A stretch of 64,000 nt of DNA from DATLNF01 sp963765815 (GTDB lineage Bacteria > Actinomycetota > Actinomycetes > BP-191): positions 124,001 through 188,000 of the forward strand of contig CAVXXT010000009.1 in assembly GCA_963765815.1 (NCBI GenBank), read 5' to 3'. This document shows positions 38,504 to 48,606 of the stretch, piece by piece. Position 1 is the first letter of the stretch, and each line of letters starts with the position of its first letter. Both the position numbers and the translations under genes were made by a program. The notes below the pieces were generated by a model. The model made no database searches. It was not told where the DNA came from and was given only the letters and a program-made list of their open reading frames with translations.

Positions 38504-39683
38504 GAGCGATGGCCTTGATGGAGGGCTTGTTCCTGGCCGCGGCCTTGCTCGTGGTCAGGGTGAGCAGCTCGGCGGTGAGGGCCTGGATCTGGCGCTGGAT
38601 CGCTGCTGGGTTGAGCCCGGCGAAGGTGTCTCTCAGGATCGTCTTGTCCTCATCGGCGACGCCGTCGTGGCGGTCGGCCCGCTGGTGTGGCGTGGTCGCG
38701 GTGTCGTACTTCTTCGTGACCTTCGCTCCGTCGCGGACCTTCAAGATGAGCTTCTGCTGGGCGAGGAAGTAGTTCGTGATCAGCGACTGGAGCACCCAGA
38801 TCTTGTTGAGCAGCAGCAGTTCCGCGGGCGTGTCGTAGCGGTGGTAGCCGACCACGGTGCGGACCACTGCCCAGTTCTTCTGCTCGACGTGTGCGCCGTC
38901 GTTGGAGTTGCCCGACCGGGAGCGGGTGAAGGTGATCTTCCGTTCCTGGCACCAGGACAGCAGGTGCCAGTTGATGAACTCGCTGCCGTTGTCGCTGTCG
39001 ATGCCCAGGATCGGGAACGGCATGACCGCGGCGATCTCGGCGAGCGCCTCGACGACCCACTTCTGCGCCTTGTTGGGCACCGAGCGGTTCTCGGTCCACC
39101 CGGTGGCGATGTCGGTCACCGTCAGCGTGTAGGCGTGCTCACCGAGGGCGTTGCCTCCTTCGTGGCCGACCAGGTCGATCTCGACGAAGCCGGGCACCGC
39201 GTCGTCCCACTGCGCCCAGGTCCGGATCGGGATCTGGCTCTTGAGCAACGAGCCCGGCTTGGTGTGACTGCGGCCGCGCAGGGCCATCGCCGCGCGCGCC
39301 GCAGCCAGCCGGCGGTCCATCGTCGCCGGGCTCATCGCGACAAGCGCCACGGCGACGTCGTCGCTGATCACGAGCTCGCCGAACCGGCGCAGACGCGCCA
39401 CCAGGTCGGCGAGCACCGGGGCCAGGCGCTTGCCGGTCGGTGCGCCGAGCACCGCCCAGCAGAACTGCAGCGCGACAACCACCTCGACTCCGTAGATCGG
39501 GGTCCGCGGACGCCGCGGCACCACCACCTGCGGCCGCAGGGCGCCCGCGAGCGCTTTACGGGCGTGGCTGCGATGCCACCCGGTCGTCGCGCACAGCTCG
39601 TCGAGGATCACACCCTTGCCGGCCCGGCTCGCCTGCGCATACCGGGTCGCGGTCACCTTCGTGACAGCCTTGCGCTGGCTCAT
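38454..39683 (-). CDS. DDE transposase/integrase-core protein
   Basis: 409 residues counted from ATG 39683; ATG 39695 would add four. N-terminal helical/HTH part (DELCATTGWHRSHARKAL), then an integrase core with candidate catalytic Asp in VEIDLVGHEG, Asp in GIDSDNGSEF and Glu in GAHVEQKNW. The reading frame is intact, so the element may be active. The C-terminus runs into the outer left-end motif. Confidence 0.85.
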   Translation of the reverse strand: MSQRKAVTKVTATRYAQASRAGKGVILDELCATTGWHRSHARKALAGALRPQVVVPRRPRTPIYGVEVVVALQFCWAVLGAPTGKRLAPVLADLVARLRRFGELVISDDVAVALVAMSPATMDRRLAAARAAMALRGRSHTKPGSLLKSQIPIRTWAQWDDAVPGFVEIDLVGHEGGNALGEHAYTLTVTDIATGWTENRSVPNKAQKWVVEALAEIAAVMPFPILGIDSDNGSEFINWHLLSWCQERKITFTRSRSGNSNDGAHVEQKNWAVVRTVVGYHRYDTPAELLLLNKIWVLQSLITNYFLAQQKLILKVRDGAKVTKKYDTATTPHQRADRHDGVADEDKTILRDTFAGLNPAAIQRQIQALTAELLTLTTSKAAARNKPSIKAIAPRASTHESTTGATRAS

Positions 39684-39744
39684 CGTTAGTTCCATCCTCG
39701 AGGCCTACCGGCCACCCGAGGACCCGCTCGCCAGGCGCGCCCCA

Positions 39745-39802
39745 CGCGCGCATCCCTAGATGAGTCAACGAACCCACCCACGCGCGCATCCGTGGTGAGT
39801 CA
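39745..39802 (-). repeat. IS right end: two motif copies
   Basis: Reverse-complement copies at 39745-39767 and 39781-39802, read as TGACTCA, 6 or 5 bases, GATGCGCGCG on the minus strand. Spacing of 13 bases matches the left end. Confidence 0.8.
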
Positions 39803-39806
39803 ATCC

Positions 39807-39815
39807 GGACTATGG
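39807..39815 (+). promoter_or_regulatory. GGACTATGG motif upstream of kinase gene 2
   Basis: Identical to 36953-36961 upstream of the sister gene, and only four bases outside the IS right end. The IS therefore stopped just short of the probable promoter of this gene. Confidence 0.4.
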
Positions 39816-39904
39816 ACGAATCACCCTGAAGGGCGGATCGTCGAGGAACACCATGGGGGAGCGACCCGTGGCAACCGATATTCCCCCTGCCCCTGGGAAC
39901 CGCC

Positions 39905-41230
39905 GTGGCCAGCGCCTCGCTCAGCCGCCTTCGCTCCTGGCTCCCCGACGGGAGCGTGCTCTCCGAGGCCGACTGGGCCGTCCGGCATCGCGTGATGACC
40001 TGGGTGCTCGCCGTGCACCCGCCGGTGATCGTGATCTACGCGGTGCTGGCCGGGAACACGCTCGTCCACGGGGTCCTCGAGGCCGTCCCGCCGACGCTGC
40101 TGGTCATCGCCGCGGCGCGTTCGCGGAGCAGGTTGGTCGGCAGCCTCGGGGTCGCGTTCGGGCTGGTCACCTGCTCGGCGATCTTCGTGCACCTGTCGCA
40201 CGGGCTGATCGAGTGGCACTTCCACTACTTCGTCACGCTCGCGATCGTCGCGCTCTACCAGGAGTGGCGCGTCTATGCGATGGCGCTCGCGTTCGTCGTG
40301 GTGCAGCACGGCCTCGGGAGCTGGCTGCGGTTCCACGACGTCTACAACCACGGCCACGGCGAGCTGTGGTGGGCGCTCGTGCACGGCGGCTTCGTCCTCG
40401 CGGCGTCGGCCGCGCACGTCGCCGCATGGCGGTTCAACGAGATCTCGGCCGGGCGCGCGGAGGCCTATCGCCGGGAGCTGCACGACGGCGAGCAGTCGGT
40501 CGTGGCCCGGCTGAAGGAGACCGCGCAGATGCGCAGCGACCTGATCGCCACCGCCTCCCACGAGTTCCGCACGCCGCTCACCGTGATCAGCGGGGCCGCG
40601 GCGACGCTCCGCCGGCACGCCGACGCGCTCTCGCCGGCCGAGCGCAGCGCGCTGCTGACGAACATCGCGACCCGGGCCGACCGGCTCGGGCTGATGCTCG
40701 AGAGCATGCTGATCGCCGCGCAGCTCGAGCCGGCCGAGGACGCCGCGACGCCGTTGATGGCAGCGGTCGACGAGGTGCTGCCGCCGCACGCCCGGGCCGG
40801 CGTCGTGGTCGACGTACCCGACTACGTCTGGGTGCGGGTCGCCCGACGTCCGCTCGGCCAGCTGCTCGAGCGGCTGCTCGACAGCGCCCGGCAGAAGGGC
40901 GACCTCGGCGCGCACGTCCAGCTGGTCGCTCGGGTCGCGCACGGACAGGCGCGCATCGAGGTGCGCGTCGGCGCGACCGGTCTGTCCCCGGACGCGATCG
41001 ACGGCATCTTCGACCCGTTCCGCGGCGGCACCGACGTCATGCCGCGCAGCGCCGACGTCGGGCTCGCCCTCTACGCGGTACGCCGGATCGCCGAGGCGCA
41101 CGGCGGGTCCGCGGACGTCGCGCTCCGTCAGGACTCGTTCGTCGTCGAGGTCCGGCTGCCGCAGGCGACGGTCGACCTCCCGGTGCCGCGGCTCTCCGCC
41201 GTCAACCCCGCGGTGCGCTCGGCGAGCTGA
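39905..41230 (+). CDS. Membrane histidine-kinase-like protein, paralogue 2
   Basis: 441 residues, co-linear with the gene at 37.0 kb: SEADWAVRHRVMTWVL start, EWHFHYFVTLAIVALYQEW, VVVQHGLGSW, VYNHGHGELWW, then ATASHEFRTPLT with the phospho-acceptor His. It has the same defects in the ATP-binding half (LLERLLDSARQKGDL for the N-box, no DxGxG) and the G2 box is weaker (VGLALYAVRR). Starts at GTG 39905. Probably a tandem duplicate later split by the IS. Confidence 0.78.
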   Translation: MASASLSRLRSWLPDGSVLSEADWAVRHRVMTWVLAVHPPVIVIYAVLAGNTLVHGVLEAVPPTLLVIAAARSRSRLVGSLGVAFGLVTCSAIFVHLSHGLIEWHFHYFVTLAIVALYQEWRVYAMALAFVVVQHGLGSWLRFHDVYNHGHGELWWALVHGGFVLAASAAHVAAWRFNEISAGRAEAYRRELHDGEQSVVARLKETAQMRSDLIATASHEFRTPLTVISGAAATLRRHADALSPAERSALLTNIATRADRLGLMLESMLIAAQLEPAEDAATPLMAAVDEVLPPHARAGVVVDVPDYVWVRVARRPLGQLLERLLDSARQKGDLGAHVQLVARVAHGQARIEVRVGATGLSPDAIDGIFDPFRGGTDVMPRSADVGLALYAVRRIAEAHGGSADVALRQDSFVVEVRLPQATVDLPVPRLSAVNPAVRSAS

Positions 41231-41260
41231 CCACCGCGTCCTCGAGTCGACGAGCGACTA

Positions 41261-41296
41261 CGTCGCCCAAGAGCGCGGCCAGCCGCTCATGATCTT
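41261..41296. repeat. Partial copy of the leuS-end repeat
   Basis: Matches 17850-17885 at 34 of 36 bases. The left arm needed for a full palindrome is degraded here, leaving the loop plus right arm. Lies between kinase 2 and lepA. Confidence 0.7.
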
Positions 41297-41376
41297 CGTC
41301 CGTGGCGGTCCGGCGGGACTCGTCCCGCATGGGATGATCGCCGCGAGTCCCCTAACCGCGAACGAGGCCTGCCGGC

Positions 41377-43198
<1,822 letters not shown>

Positions 43199-43231
43199 CC
43201 GGGTGGGCCCCTTCGGGCGCTCGGCCACCTT

Positions 43232-43282
43232 GTTCTGTGTCCGCCCTGGCGCCGGCTCCGTGCTCCGCGCCGGACACAGAAC
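43232..43282. repeat. Palindrome between lepA and hemW
   Basis: GTTCTGTGTCCG (43232-43243) pairs perfectly with CGGACACAGAAC (43271-43282), loop 27 nt. The loop contains CCGTGCTC, the reverse complement of the GAGCACGG core in other loops. Sister of the element at 8259. Confidence 0.82.
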
Positions 43283-43300
43283 GGCGCTGACGGTCTCCTG

Positions 43301-44506
43301 ATGCCGTCGTCACCACCGCCGGGCGAGCCGGTGCCCGCCGACGGCGCGCTGCCCGAGGAGTCGCTGGCAGGTCTGGGGAAGAGCCCGTTCGGGATCTACG
43401 TGCACGTGCCGTTCTGCGCGCATCGCTGCGGCTACTGCGACTTCAACACCTACGTCGACAACGAGGGGCTCGCGGCGTCGTACGTCGACAGCGCGGTCGC
43501 TGAGCTGCAGCTGGCACGTCGAGTTCTCGGCGACGCGATGCCCCTCGCCCAGACCGTCTTCGTCGGCGGCGGTACGCCGACGCTGCTGCCCGCGGCCGAC
43601 CTCGCGCGGCTCGTGACCGCGATCCGCGACGTGGTGGGGCTGGCCGATGACGCGGAGGTGACGACCGAGGCCAATCCGGAGTCGGTCGACGGTGAGTACC
43701 TCGCGAATCTGCGGCACGGCGGCTTCACGCGGCTGTCGTTCGGGATGCAGAGCGCGCGACCGCACGTGCTCGCGGTGCTCGAGCGGCGGCACACGGCGGG
43801 GCGCCCGGAGCAGTGCGTCGCGTGGGCCCGCGCCGCCGGCTTCGAGCAGGTGAGCCTCGACCTCATCTACGGCACGCCGGGAGAGACCGACGACGACTGG
43901 CGTGCCTCGCTCGACGCGGTCGTCGGCGCAGACCCCGAGCACGTCAGCGCCTACGGCCTCACGGTGGAGCCCGGCACTGCCCTGCACGGTCGAGTCGGCC
44001 GCGGCGAGCTGTCGCCGCCGGACGACGACGTCATGGCCGATCGCTACGAGACGGCCGACGACGTGCTGTCCGCCGCGGGCTACGACTGGTACGAGATCAG
44101 CAACTGGTCCCGACCCGGCGGGCAGTGCCGGCACAACCTCGGCTACTGGGCCGACGGCGACTGGTGGGGTGTCGGACCCGGCGCGCACAGCCACGTCGGC
44201 GGCACGCGGTGGTGGAACGTGCGGCTCCCGCGCGACTACGCGGCGCGGCTCGGCGCCGGGCAGTCACCGGGCGAGGCGCGCGAGGTGCTCGACGGCGAGT
44301 CGCGCCGGGTCGAGCGGGTGCTGCTGGGCATCCGGCTGTCGTCGGGTCACCCGGCGAGCGACCTGCGGCCGGCCGGACTCGCGGCGGCGTCGTCGTACGC
44401 CGATCGCGGTCTGCTCGACGCGGACGCGCTGGCCGACGGGCGGCTGCTGCTGACCCGGCGCGGCCGGCTGCTCGCCGACGCCGTCGTCCGCGACCTCGTC
44501 GATTGA
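43301..44506 (+). CDS. hemW: Radical SAM haem chaperone HemW
   Basis: 401 residues related to oxygen-independent coproporphyrinogen oxidase. The cluster motif is FCAHRCGYCDFN (CxxxCxxC), followed by VFVGGGTPTLLP and LSFGMQSARPHVL. HemW-type proteins bind haem and a 4Fe-4S cluster and deliver haem. It follows lepA, as in most actinobacteria, and is ended by a palindrome at 44521. Confidence 0.93.
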   Translation: MPSSPPPGEPVPADGALPEESLAGLGKSPFGIYVHVPFCAHRCGYCDFNTYVDNEGLAASYVDSAVAELQLARRVLGDAMPLAQTVFVGGGTPTLLPAADLARLVTAIRDVVGLADDAEVTTEANPESVDGEYLANLRHGGFTRLSFGMQSARPHVLAVLERRHTAGRPEQCVAWARAAGFEQVSLDLIYGTPGETDDDWRASLDAVVGADPEHVSAYGLTVEPGTALHGRVGRGELSPPDDDVMADRYETADDVLSAAGYDWYEISNWSRPGGQCRHNLGYWADGDWWGVGPGAHSHVGGTRWWNVRLPRDYAARLGAGQSPGEAREVLDGESRRVERVLLGIRLSSGHPASDLRPAGLAAASSYADRGLLDADALADGRLLLTRRGRLLADAVVRDLVD

Positions 44507-44520
44507 CCCAGGTACGCCGA

Positions 44521-44570
44521 CAGGTGTGAGCACAAGCGTGCGGGGGTGAGGCGCCGGGCGCTCACACCTG
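44521..44570. repeat. Palindrome between convergent hemW and DUF1501 gene
   Basis: CAGGTGTGAGC (44521-44531) pairs perfectly with GCTCACACCTG (44560-44570), loop 28 nt. Probable bidirectional terminator. Confidence 0.8.
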
Positions 44571-44584
44571 AGAGCCGGCTCCCT

Positions 44585-45892
44585 CTAGTACTGCTCGGTG
44601 AAGCCGAGGGGCTTGGGGCGGTAACCCGGGAACACCTCGCCGAGGCGGCCGTTGCGCATCCGCACCCGGACGATCTCGGCGAGCACGTCGCGGTAGTCGG
44701 TGGTCACCATCAGGTCGCCCTGCTTGTCGAGCTTGTCCTTCGCCAGGGTCGGCCAGCGGCCGTAGACCTTGCCGCCGCGGATGCCGCCGCCCATGACGAA
44801 CATGTACGACCCGTAGCCGTGGTCGGTGCCGTTGCTGCCGTTCTCGGCGACGGTGCGACCGAACTCGCTCATCGTGACGACCGTCGTACGCGCCATCAGC
44901 GTGCCGAGGTCGGCGTAGAACGCTGCGAGCCCGCCGGCGAAGTCGTCGAGCTGGGTGGCCATCAGTCCCTGGTCCGGCGTGCCGATGCCCTGGTGCATGT
45001 CCCAGCCGGGCAGGTCGAGGCAGGCCGCCTCGAGCCCGACCTTCGCCTTGACCAGCTGGGCGATCTCCTGCAGCGCCCGGCCGAACTCGGTGGCCGGGTA
45101 CGTCGCCCCGTTGGCCGGCGTGTAGGTCTTGTCGCGCCGCGCCCGGAGCAGGCTGATCGCGCGCAGCGTCTCCTTGCCCTGCGTCGCGACGGGGGAGACG
45201 AAGCCGCTGTGCAGATCGCCGAGCGCCCGCTCGGCGCGCTTCTCGAGATCCGCGGCGACGTTGAGCCGGAAGTCGCTCGCGGACCGGAGGACGATGTCCT
45301 GCGCCGGCCCGCGCAGGCTGGTCGGCAGGCGCGAGCCGATCGCCACCGACGGGAACGGCGCCTGACCCTCGGCGCGCGAGGTGAAGTGGCGGTCGATCCA
45401 GCCGGTGTAGACGCTGTCGCCGCCCTTCACGCCGCGCTCCATAGCGTCCTCGGCGTCGAAGTGGCTGCGGGTGCCGAGCGCGTCGCCGGCGGCGGCGACG
45501 ATGGCCAGGTCCCGCTTGTCCCACACCTTCTTCAGCGGAGCCATGTGCGGGTGCAGGGCGAAGAGCCGGTCGAGCTTGAGCGCCTGCGACGGCGGGATCG
45601 CGATCGTCGGCCGACGCGACGCGTAGCCGGGGTCGCCGATCGGCGGTACGACGGAGAGCCCGTCCATGCCACCGCGCAGGAAGAGGCAGATCAGCGTGTC
45701 GCCGACCGGGGCCCCGCTCGCGGCGAAGGCGTAGCGGTGCCCGGGCGTGAGGTCGAGCAGGCTCATCGCGCCCGCGGCACCGAGTGCGCCGATGATCGCG
45801 CGCCGGCTGATGCCGTCGCGCTCCTCGGGGCAGCCGCAGGACGCGACCTGAGTCGTCTCGGTGCTGTTGAGGTGCTGGGTCATGTCGGTCAC
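44585..45892 (-). CDS. Tat-exported DUF1501 protein
   Basis: About 435 residues. Twin-arginine-type leader ISRRAIIGALGAAG, then a sulfatase-like fold typical of DUF1501: LICLFLRGGMDGLSVV, HPHMAPLK, TVVTMSEFGRTV and GTDHGYG. Biochemical role unknown in this family. Forms a pair with the preceding DUF1800 gene, whose stop overlaps GTG 45892; ATG 45883 is an alternative start. Confidence 0.88.
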   Translation of the reverse strand: MTDMTQHLNSTETTQVASCGCPEERDGISRRAIIGALGAAGAMSLLDLTPGHRYAFAASGAPVGDTLICLFLRGGMDGLSVVPPIGDPGYASRRPTIAIPPSQALKLDRLFALHPHMAPLKKVWDKRDLAIVAAAGDALGTRSHFDAEDAMERGVKGGDSVYTGWIDRHFTSRAEGQAPFPSVAIGSRLPTSLRGPAQDIVLRSASDFRLNVAADLEKRAERALGDLHSGFVSPVATQGKETLRAISLLRARRDKTYTPANGATYPATEFGRALQEIAQLVKAKVGLEAACLDLPGWDMHQGIGTPDQGLMATQLDDFAGGLAAFYADLGTLMARTTVVTMSEFGRTVAENGSNGTDHGYGSYMFVMGGGIRGGKVYGRWPTLAKDKLDKQGDLMVTTDYRDVLAEIVRVRMRNGRLGEVFPGYRPKPLGFTEQY

Positions 45893-47436
45893 CGGGCCTG
45901 CAGGTAGGGGGAGCTCAGGACGAGTGCCGCCAGAGCGGGGGACTCGGCCTGGACCTCGTTGGCGTCGACCGGCGCGTCGTCGTACCGGCCGAGGTAGCGC
46001 AGCAGCGCCTGCCGGTGCTCCTCGACGGGGAACTGGTAGGTCAGGGTGAGGAACATCCGGTCCACCAGCTCGCCCGCGGTGGCCGGCGTCGGCGTGCCGA
46101 GCAGCGCGGCGTAGTCCGGGGCGCCGAGCCCGCCGACCTGGCCGGCCACCAGCGCCTGGAGGAAGTTCCACCGCGCCAGGTTGGCCGCGGTCGAGAGCCA
46201 CTCCTCCGCGACGTCGGGGTAGCCGTCGGGCGGGGGCCAGTTGAAAGGCGCCTGGCCCAGCGTCTCCAGGTGCGGGTAGAGGCCGGTGCCCTGGTCGAAC
46301 ACCTGCAGCATCTCGATCTTCAGGCCGAGCGCGCGGACCGAGGCGCCGACCATCTCCATCGGCCGGCGGTACTTCGCCCCGACACTCGACCGGAACGCGC
46401 GGCTGGCGAAGATGTGCCGCAGCACCGGCGCGATCTGCGTGCCGGACGCGAGGTAGACCTTGGCGGCGGAGTCGACGAGCGACTTCGGCGGAGTGTCCGA
46501 CACGAAGCGCCGGCAGAGCTTGGTCGCGAGGTGCCGCGCGGTGCTCGGGTGCGCCGCGAGGTAGCGGAGCAGCGACTCGGCGACCGCGACGCCGCCCTCG
46601 GGCGTCGGGTTGGCGTGCCGCCAGCCCATCACCTTCAGCGGGCCGACGTAATGGATCTCCGGCCGGTAGACGAACTCGTCGCTGCCGGGGTTGGCGGTCC
46701 AGCCGGTCAGCGCGAGGGCCGCCTGCGCCATGTCCCGCTCGGTGTAGCCGCCGTCGACGCCGAGGGTGTGCAGCTCCATGACCTCGCGCGCGTAGTTCTC
46801 GTTCGGGTTGTCGCCGGTCGAGAGCCACTGGTCGAGGTAGAACAGCATCGCCGGGCTCTTCGCCGACGTGAGCAGCATGTCGGTGAAGCTGCCGAACGTG
46901 TGCGCTCGCGCGACCGCGTCGTCGTCGACGCCCTTGTACGACCCGGCGAGCAGGTGCCCGCCGAAGATGCTGAAGTGGTTGGCCCAGAACTCCACGACGA
47001 CTTCGTACAGGTGCTTGTTGCTGAACAGCTGGCGCACGAGCGTCCGGCCCTGCGCCGCCTGCAGCGCGCCGAGGTCGAGGTTGAAGATCGGCGTGCGGAT
47101 GTCGCGCCACTTGCCGGCCGCGAGGTAGAGGTCGAGCTCGGAGTCGTCGATGGCGGCGGGGTTGAGCTGCTGCTCGATCCACGCGTCGATGCCCACGCCG
47201 TGCATGTCGGCGATCAGCTTCGGAGTGGCGCCGAACGTCAGCCGGCGCGCGACGTGCAGGTAGGGGTCGCGACTCAGGCGCAGCGACGGCCCGGACGGCG
47301 CCGGTGCCGCAGCGGCGGCGGGGGCTGGTGCTGTGCTCGGGGCCGCGCCGGCCGCCCGACCGGTCGCGACGACGGCGACCGCGCCGGCGCCCTGGAGGAC
47401 CCGGCGGCGGTTGAGCAGGGAGGAAGACTCGCTCAT
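45889..47436 (-). CDS. Tat-exported DUF1800 protein
   Basis: 515 residues with a twin-arginine leader (NRRRVLQGAGAVAVV), an Ala/Pro-rich linker and the DUF1800 domain: RRLTFGATP, WANHFSI, NENYAREVMELHTLGVDGGY, YRRPMEMV and FNWPPPDGYP. DUF1800 and DUF1501 genes co-occur widely and are thought to act together outside the cytoplasm. Divergent from hrcA; the gap holds the CIRCE operator. Confidence 0.9.
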   Translation of the reverse strand: MSESSSLLNRRRVLQGAGAVAVVATGRAAGAAPSTAPAPAAAAAPAPSGPSLRLSRDPYLHVARRLTFGATPKLIADMHGVGIDAWIEQQLNPAAIDDSELDLYLAAGKWRDIRTPIFNLDLGALQAAQGRTLVRQLFSNKHLYEVVVEFWANHFSIFGGHLLAGSYKGVDDDAVARAHTFGSFTDMLLTSAKSPAMLFYLDQWLSTGDNPNENYAREVMELHTLGVDGGYTERDMAQAALALTGWTANPGSDEFVYRPEIHYVGPLKVMGWRHANPTPEGGVAVAESLLRYLAAHPSTARHLATKLCRRFVSDTPPKSLVDSAAKVYLASGTQIAPVLRHIFASRAFRSSVGAKYRRPMEMVGASVRALGLKIEMLQVFDQGTGLYPHLETLGQAPFNWPPPDGYPDVAEEWLSTAANLARWNFLQALVAGQVGGLGAPDYAALLGTPTPATAGELVDRMFLTLTYQFPVEEHRQALLRYLGRYDDAPVDANEVQAESPALAALVLSSPYLQAR

Positions 47437-47529
47437 GGCGGCGCCTCGTTCGTCATGGAGGTGTTACTGGACTAACGATGACGAGCCCTGAACGGTGCGC
47501 GTGGTTCGACCGTCTTCGACCCACTACGA

Positions 47530-47556
47530 TTGGCACTCAGCAAGCCGGAGTGCCAG
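47530..47556 (+). promoter_or_regulatory. CIRCE operator (HrcA binding site)
   Basis: TTGGCACTC, 9 bases, GAGTGCCAG: the canonical controlling inverted repeat of chaperone expression, with two symmetric changes in the outer bases. It lies 33 bases before the hrcA start, so HrcA represses its own operon. Confidence 0.9.
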
Positions 47557-47589
47557 CCCATATGCCGACGCCGACGGAGGTGACGACCC

Positions 47590-48606
47590 GTGCTCGAGGA
47601 GCGCAAGCTCGAGGTGCTGCGCGCGATCGTCGAGGACTTCGTGGCGACCAACGAGCCGGTCGGGTCCAAGCACATCGCCGAGCGGCACCACCTCGGGGTG
47701 TCACCGGCCACCGTCCGCAACGACATGAGCCTGCTCGAGGACGAGGGCTACATCGTCCAGCCGCACACCTCCGCCGGGCGGGTGCCGACCGACAAGGGCT
47801 ACCGCCTGTTCGTCGACCAGCTGTCTTCGGTCAAGCCGCTGAGCGCGGCCGAGCGCCGCGCGATCGAGAGCTTCCTGGCCGGCGCGGTCGACCTCGACGA
47901 CGTCGTCGGCCGCTCGGTGAAGCTGCTCGCCCAGCTCACCCGTCAGGTCGCGGTCGTGCAGTACCCCAGCCTGTCCCGCTCCACGGTGCGGCACGTCGAG
48001 GTCGTCCACCTGACGCCCAACCGCGTGATGCTGGTGATGATCACCGACACCGGCCGGGTCGAGCAGCGCGTCGTCGAGCTGCCGTCGCCGCTCAAGGACG
48101 AGGTGGTCACCGATCTGCGGGACCTGCTCAACCATCGGCTGGCCGGCCGCCCGCTCTCCGACGCCGCGGCCGCGCTGTCCGACCTGCCTGGCGCTGCGGC
48201 ACCGCAGCTGCGACCGGTGCTGACCACGCTGATGACGGTGATCCTGGAGACGCTGGTCGAGAAGGCGGAGGAGCGGGTCGCGCTGGCCGGTACGGCGAAC
48301 CTCACGCACCACGCGCTCGACTTCCCGATGATGCGCCCGGTGCTGGAGGCGCTCGAGGAGCAGGTCGTGCTGCTCAAGCTGCTCGGCGAGGCCAACGACC
48401 CGAGCACGGTGCGCGTGCGCATCGGTGAGGAGAACGCCGTCGAAGGTCTCCGCTCCACCTCGGTCGTCTCGATCGGCTACGGGCCGGGCACCGCCGTCGC
48501 CGGCCTCGGCGTCCTCGGGCCGACGCGGATGGACTACGCCGGCTCCATCTCCGCCGTACGCGCCGTCGCCCGCTACGTCGGCGACCTGCTGGGTGGGAGT
48601 GCCTAG
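47590..48606 (+). CDS. hrcA: Heat-inducible repressor HrcA
   Basis: Represses heat-shock operons by binding CIRCE. 338 residues: N-terminal winged-helix (HLGVSPATVRNDMSLLEDEGYI) and the HrcA effector domain, ending VRAVARYVGDLL. GTG 47590 follows a strong ribosome site GGAGGTGA. Its stop overlaps the dnaJ start by one base. Confidence 0.95.
   Translation: MLEERKLEVLRAIVEDFVATNEPVGSKHIAERHHLGVSPATVRNDMSLLEDEGYIVQPHTSAGRVPTDKGYRLFVDQLSSVKPLSAAERRAIESFLAGAVDLDDVVGRSVKLLAQLTRQVAVVQYPSLSRSTVRHVEVVHLTPNRVMLVMITDTGRVEQRVVELPSPLKDEVVTDLRDLLNHRLAGRPLSDAAAALSDLPGAAAPQLRPVLTTLMTVILETLVEKAEERVALAGTANLTHHALDFPMMRPVLEALEEQVVLLKLLGEANDPSTVRVRIGEENAVEGLRSTSVVSIGYGPGTAVAGLGVLGPTRMDYAGSISAVRAVARYVGDLLGGSA

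Larger units (their letters stand above)
38445..39802. mobile_element. Insertion sequence with doubled end motifs
   Basis: A 1.36-kb element between two sister kinase genes. Each end has two copies of a 22-23 bp motif, TGACTCA-N5/6-GATGCGCGCG, in inverted orientation at the two ends: left at 38445-38467 and 38481-38503, right at 39745-39767 and 39781-39802. The gap between copies is 13 bases at both ends. One DDE transposase gene fills the centre. No clear target duplication is visible. Confidence 0.82.

Noticed and set aside
38430..39815. Target-site duplication at the IS
   Set aside because: No matching direct repeat was found directly outside the outer motifs; short GGACTA-like similarities are not in the right place.
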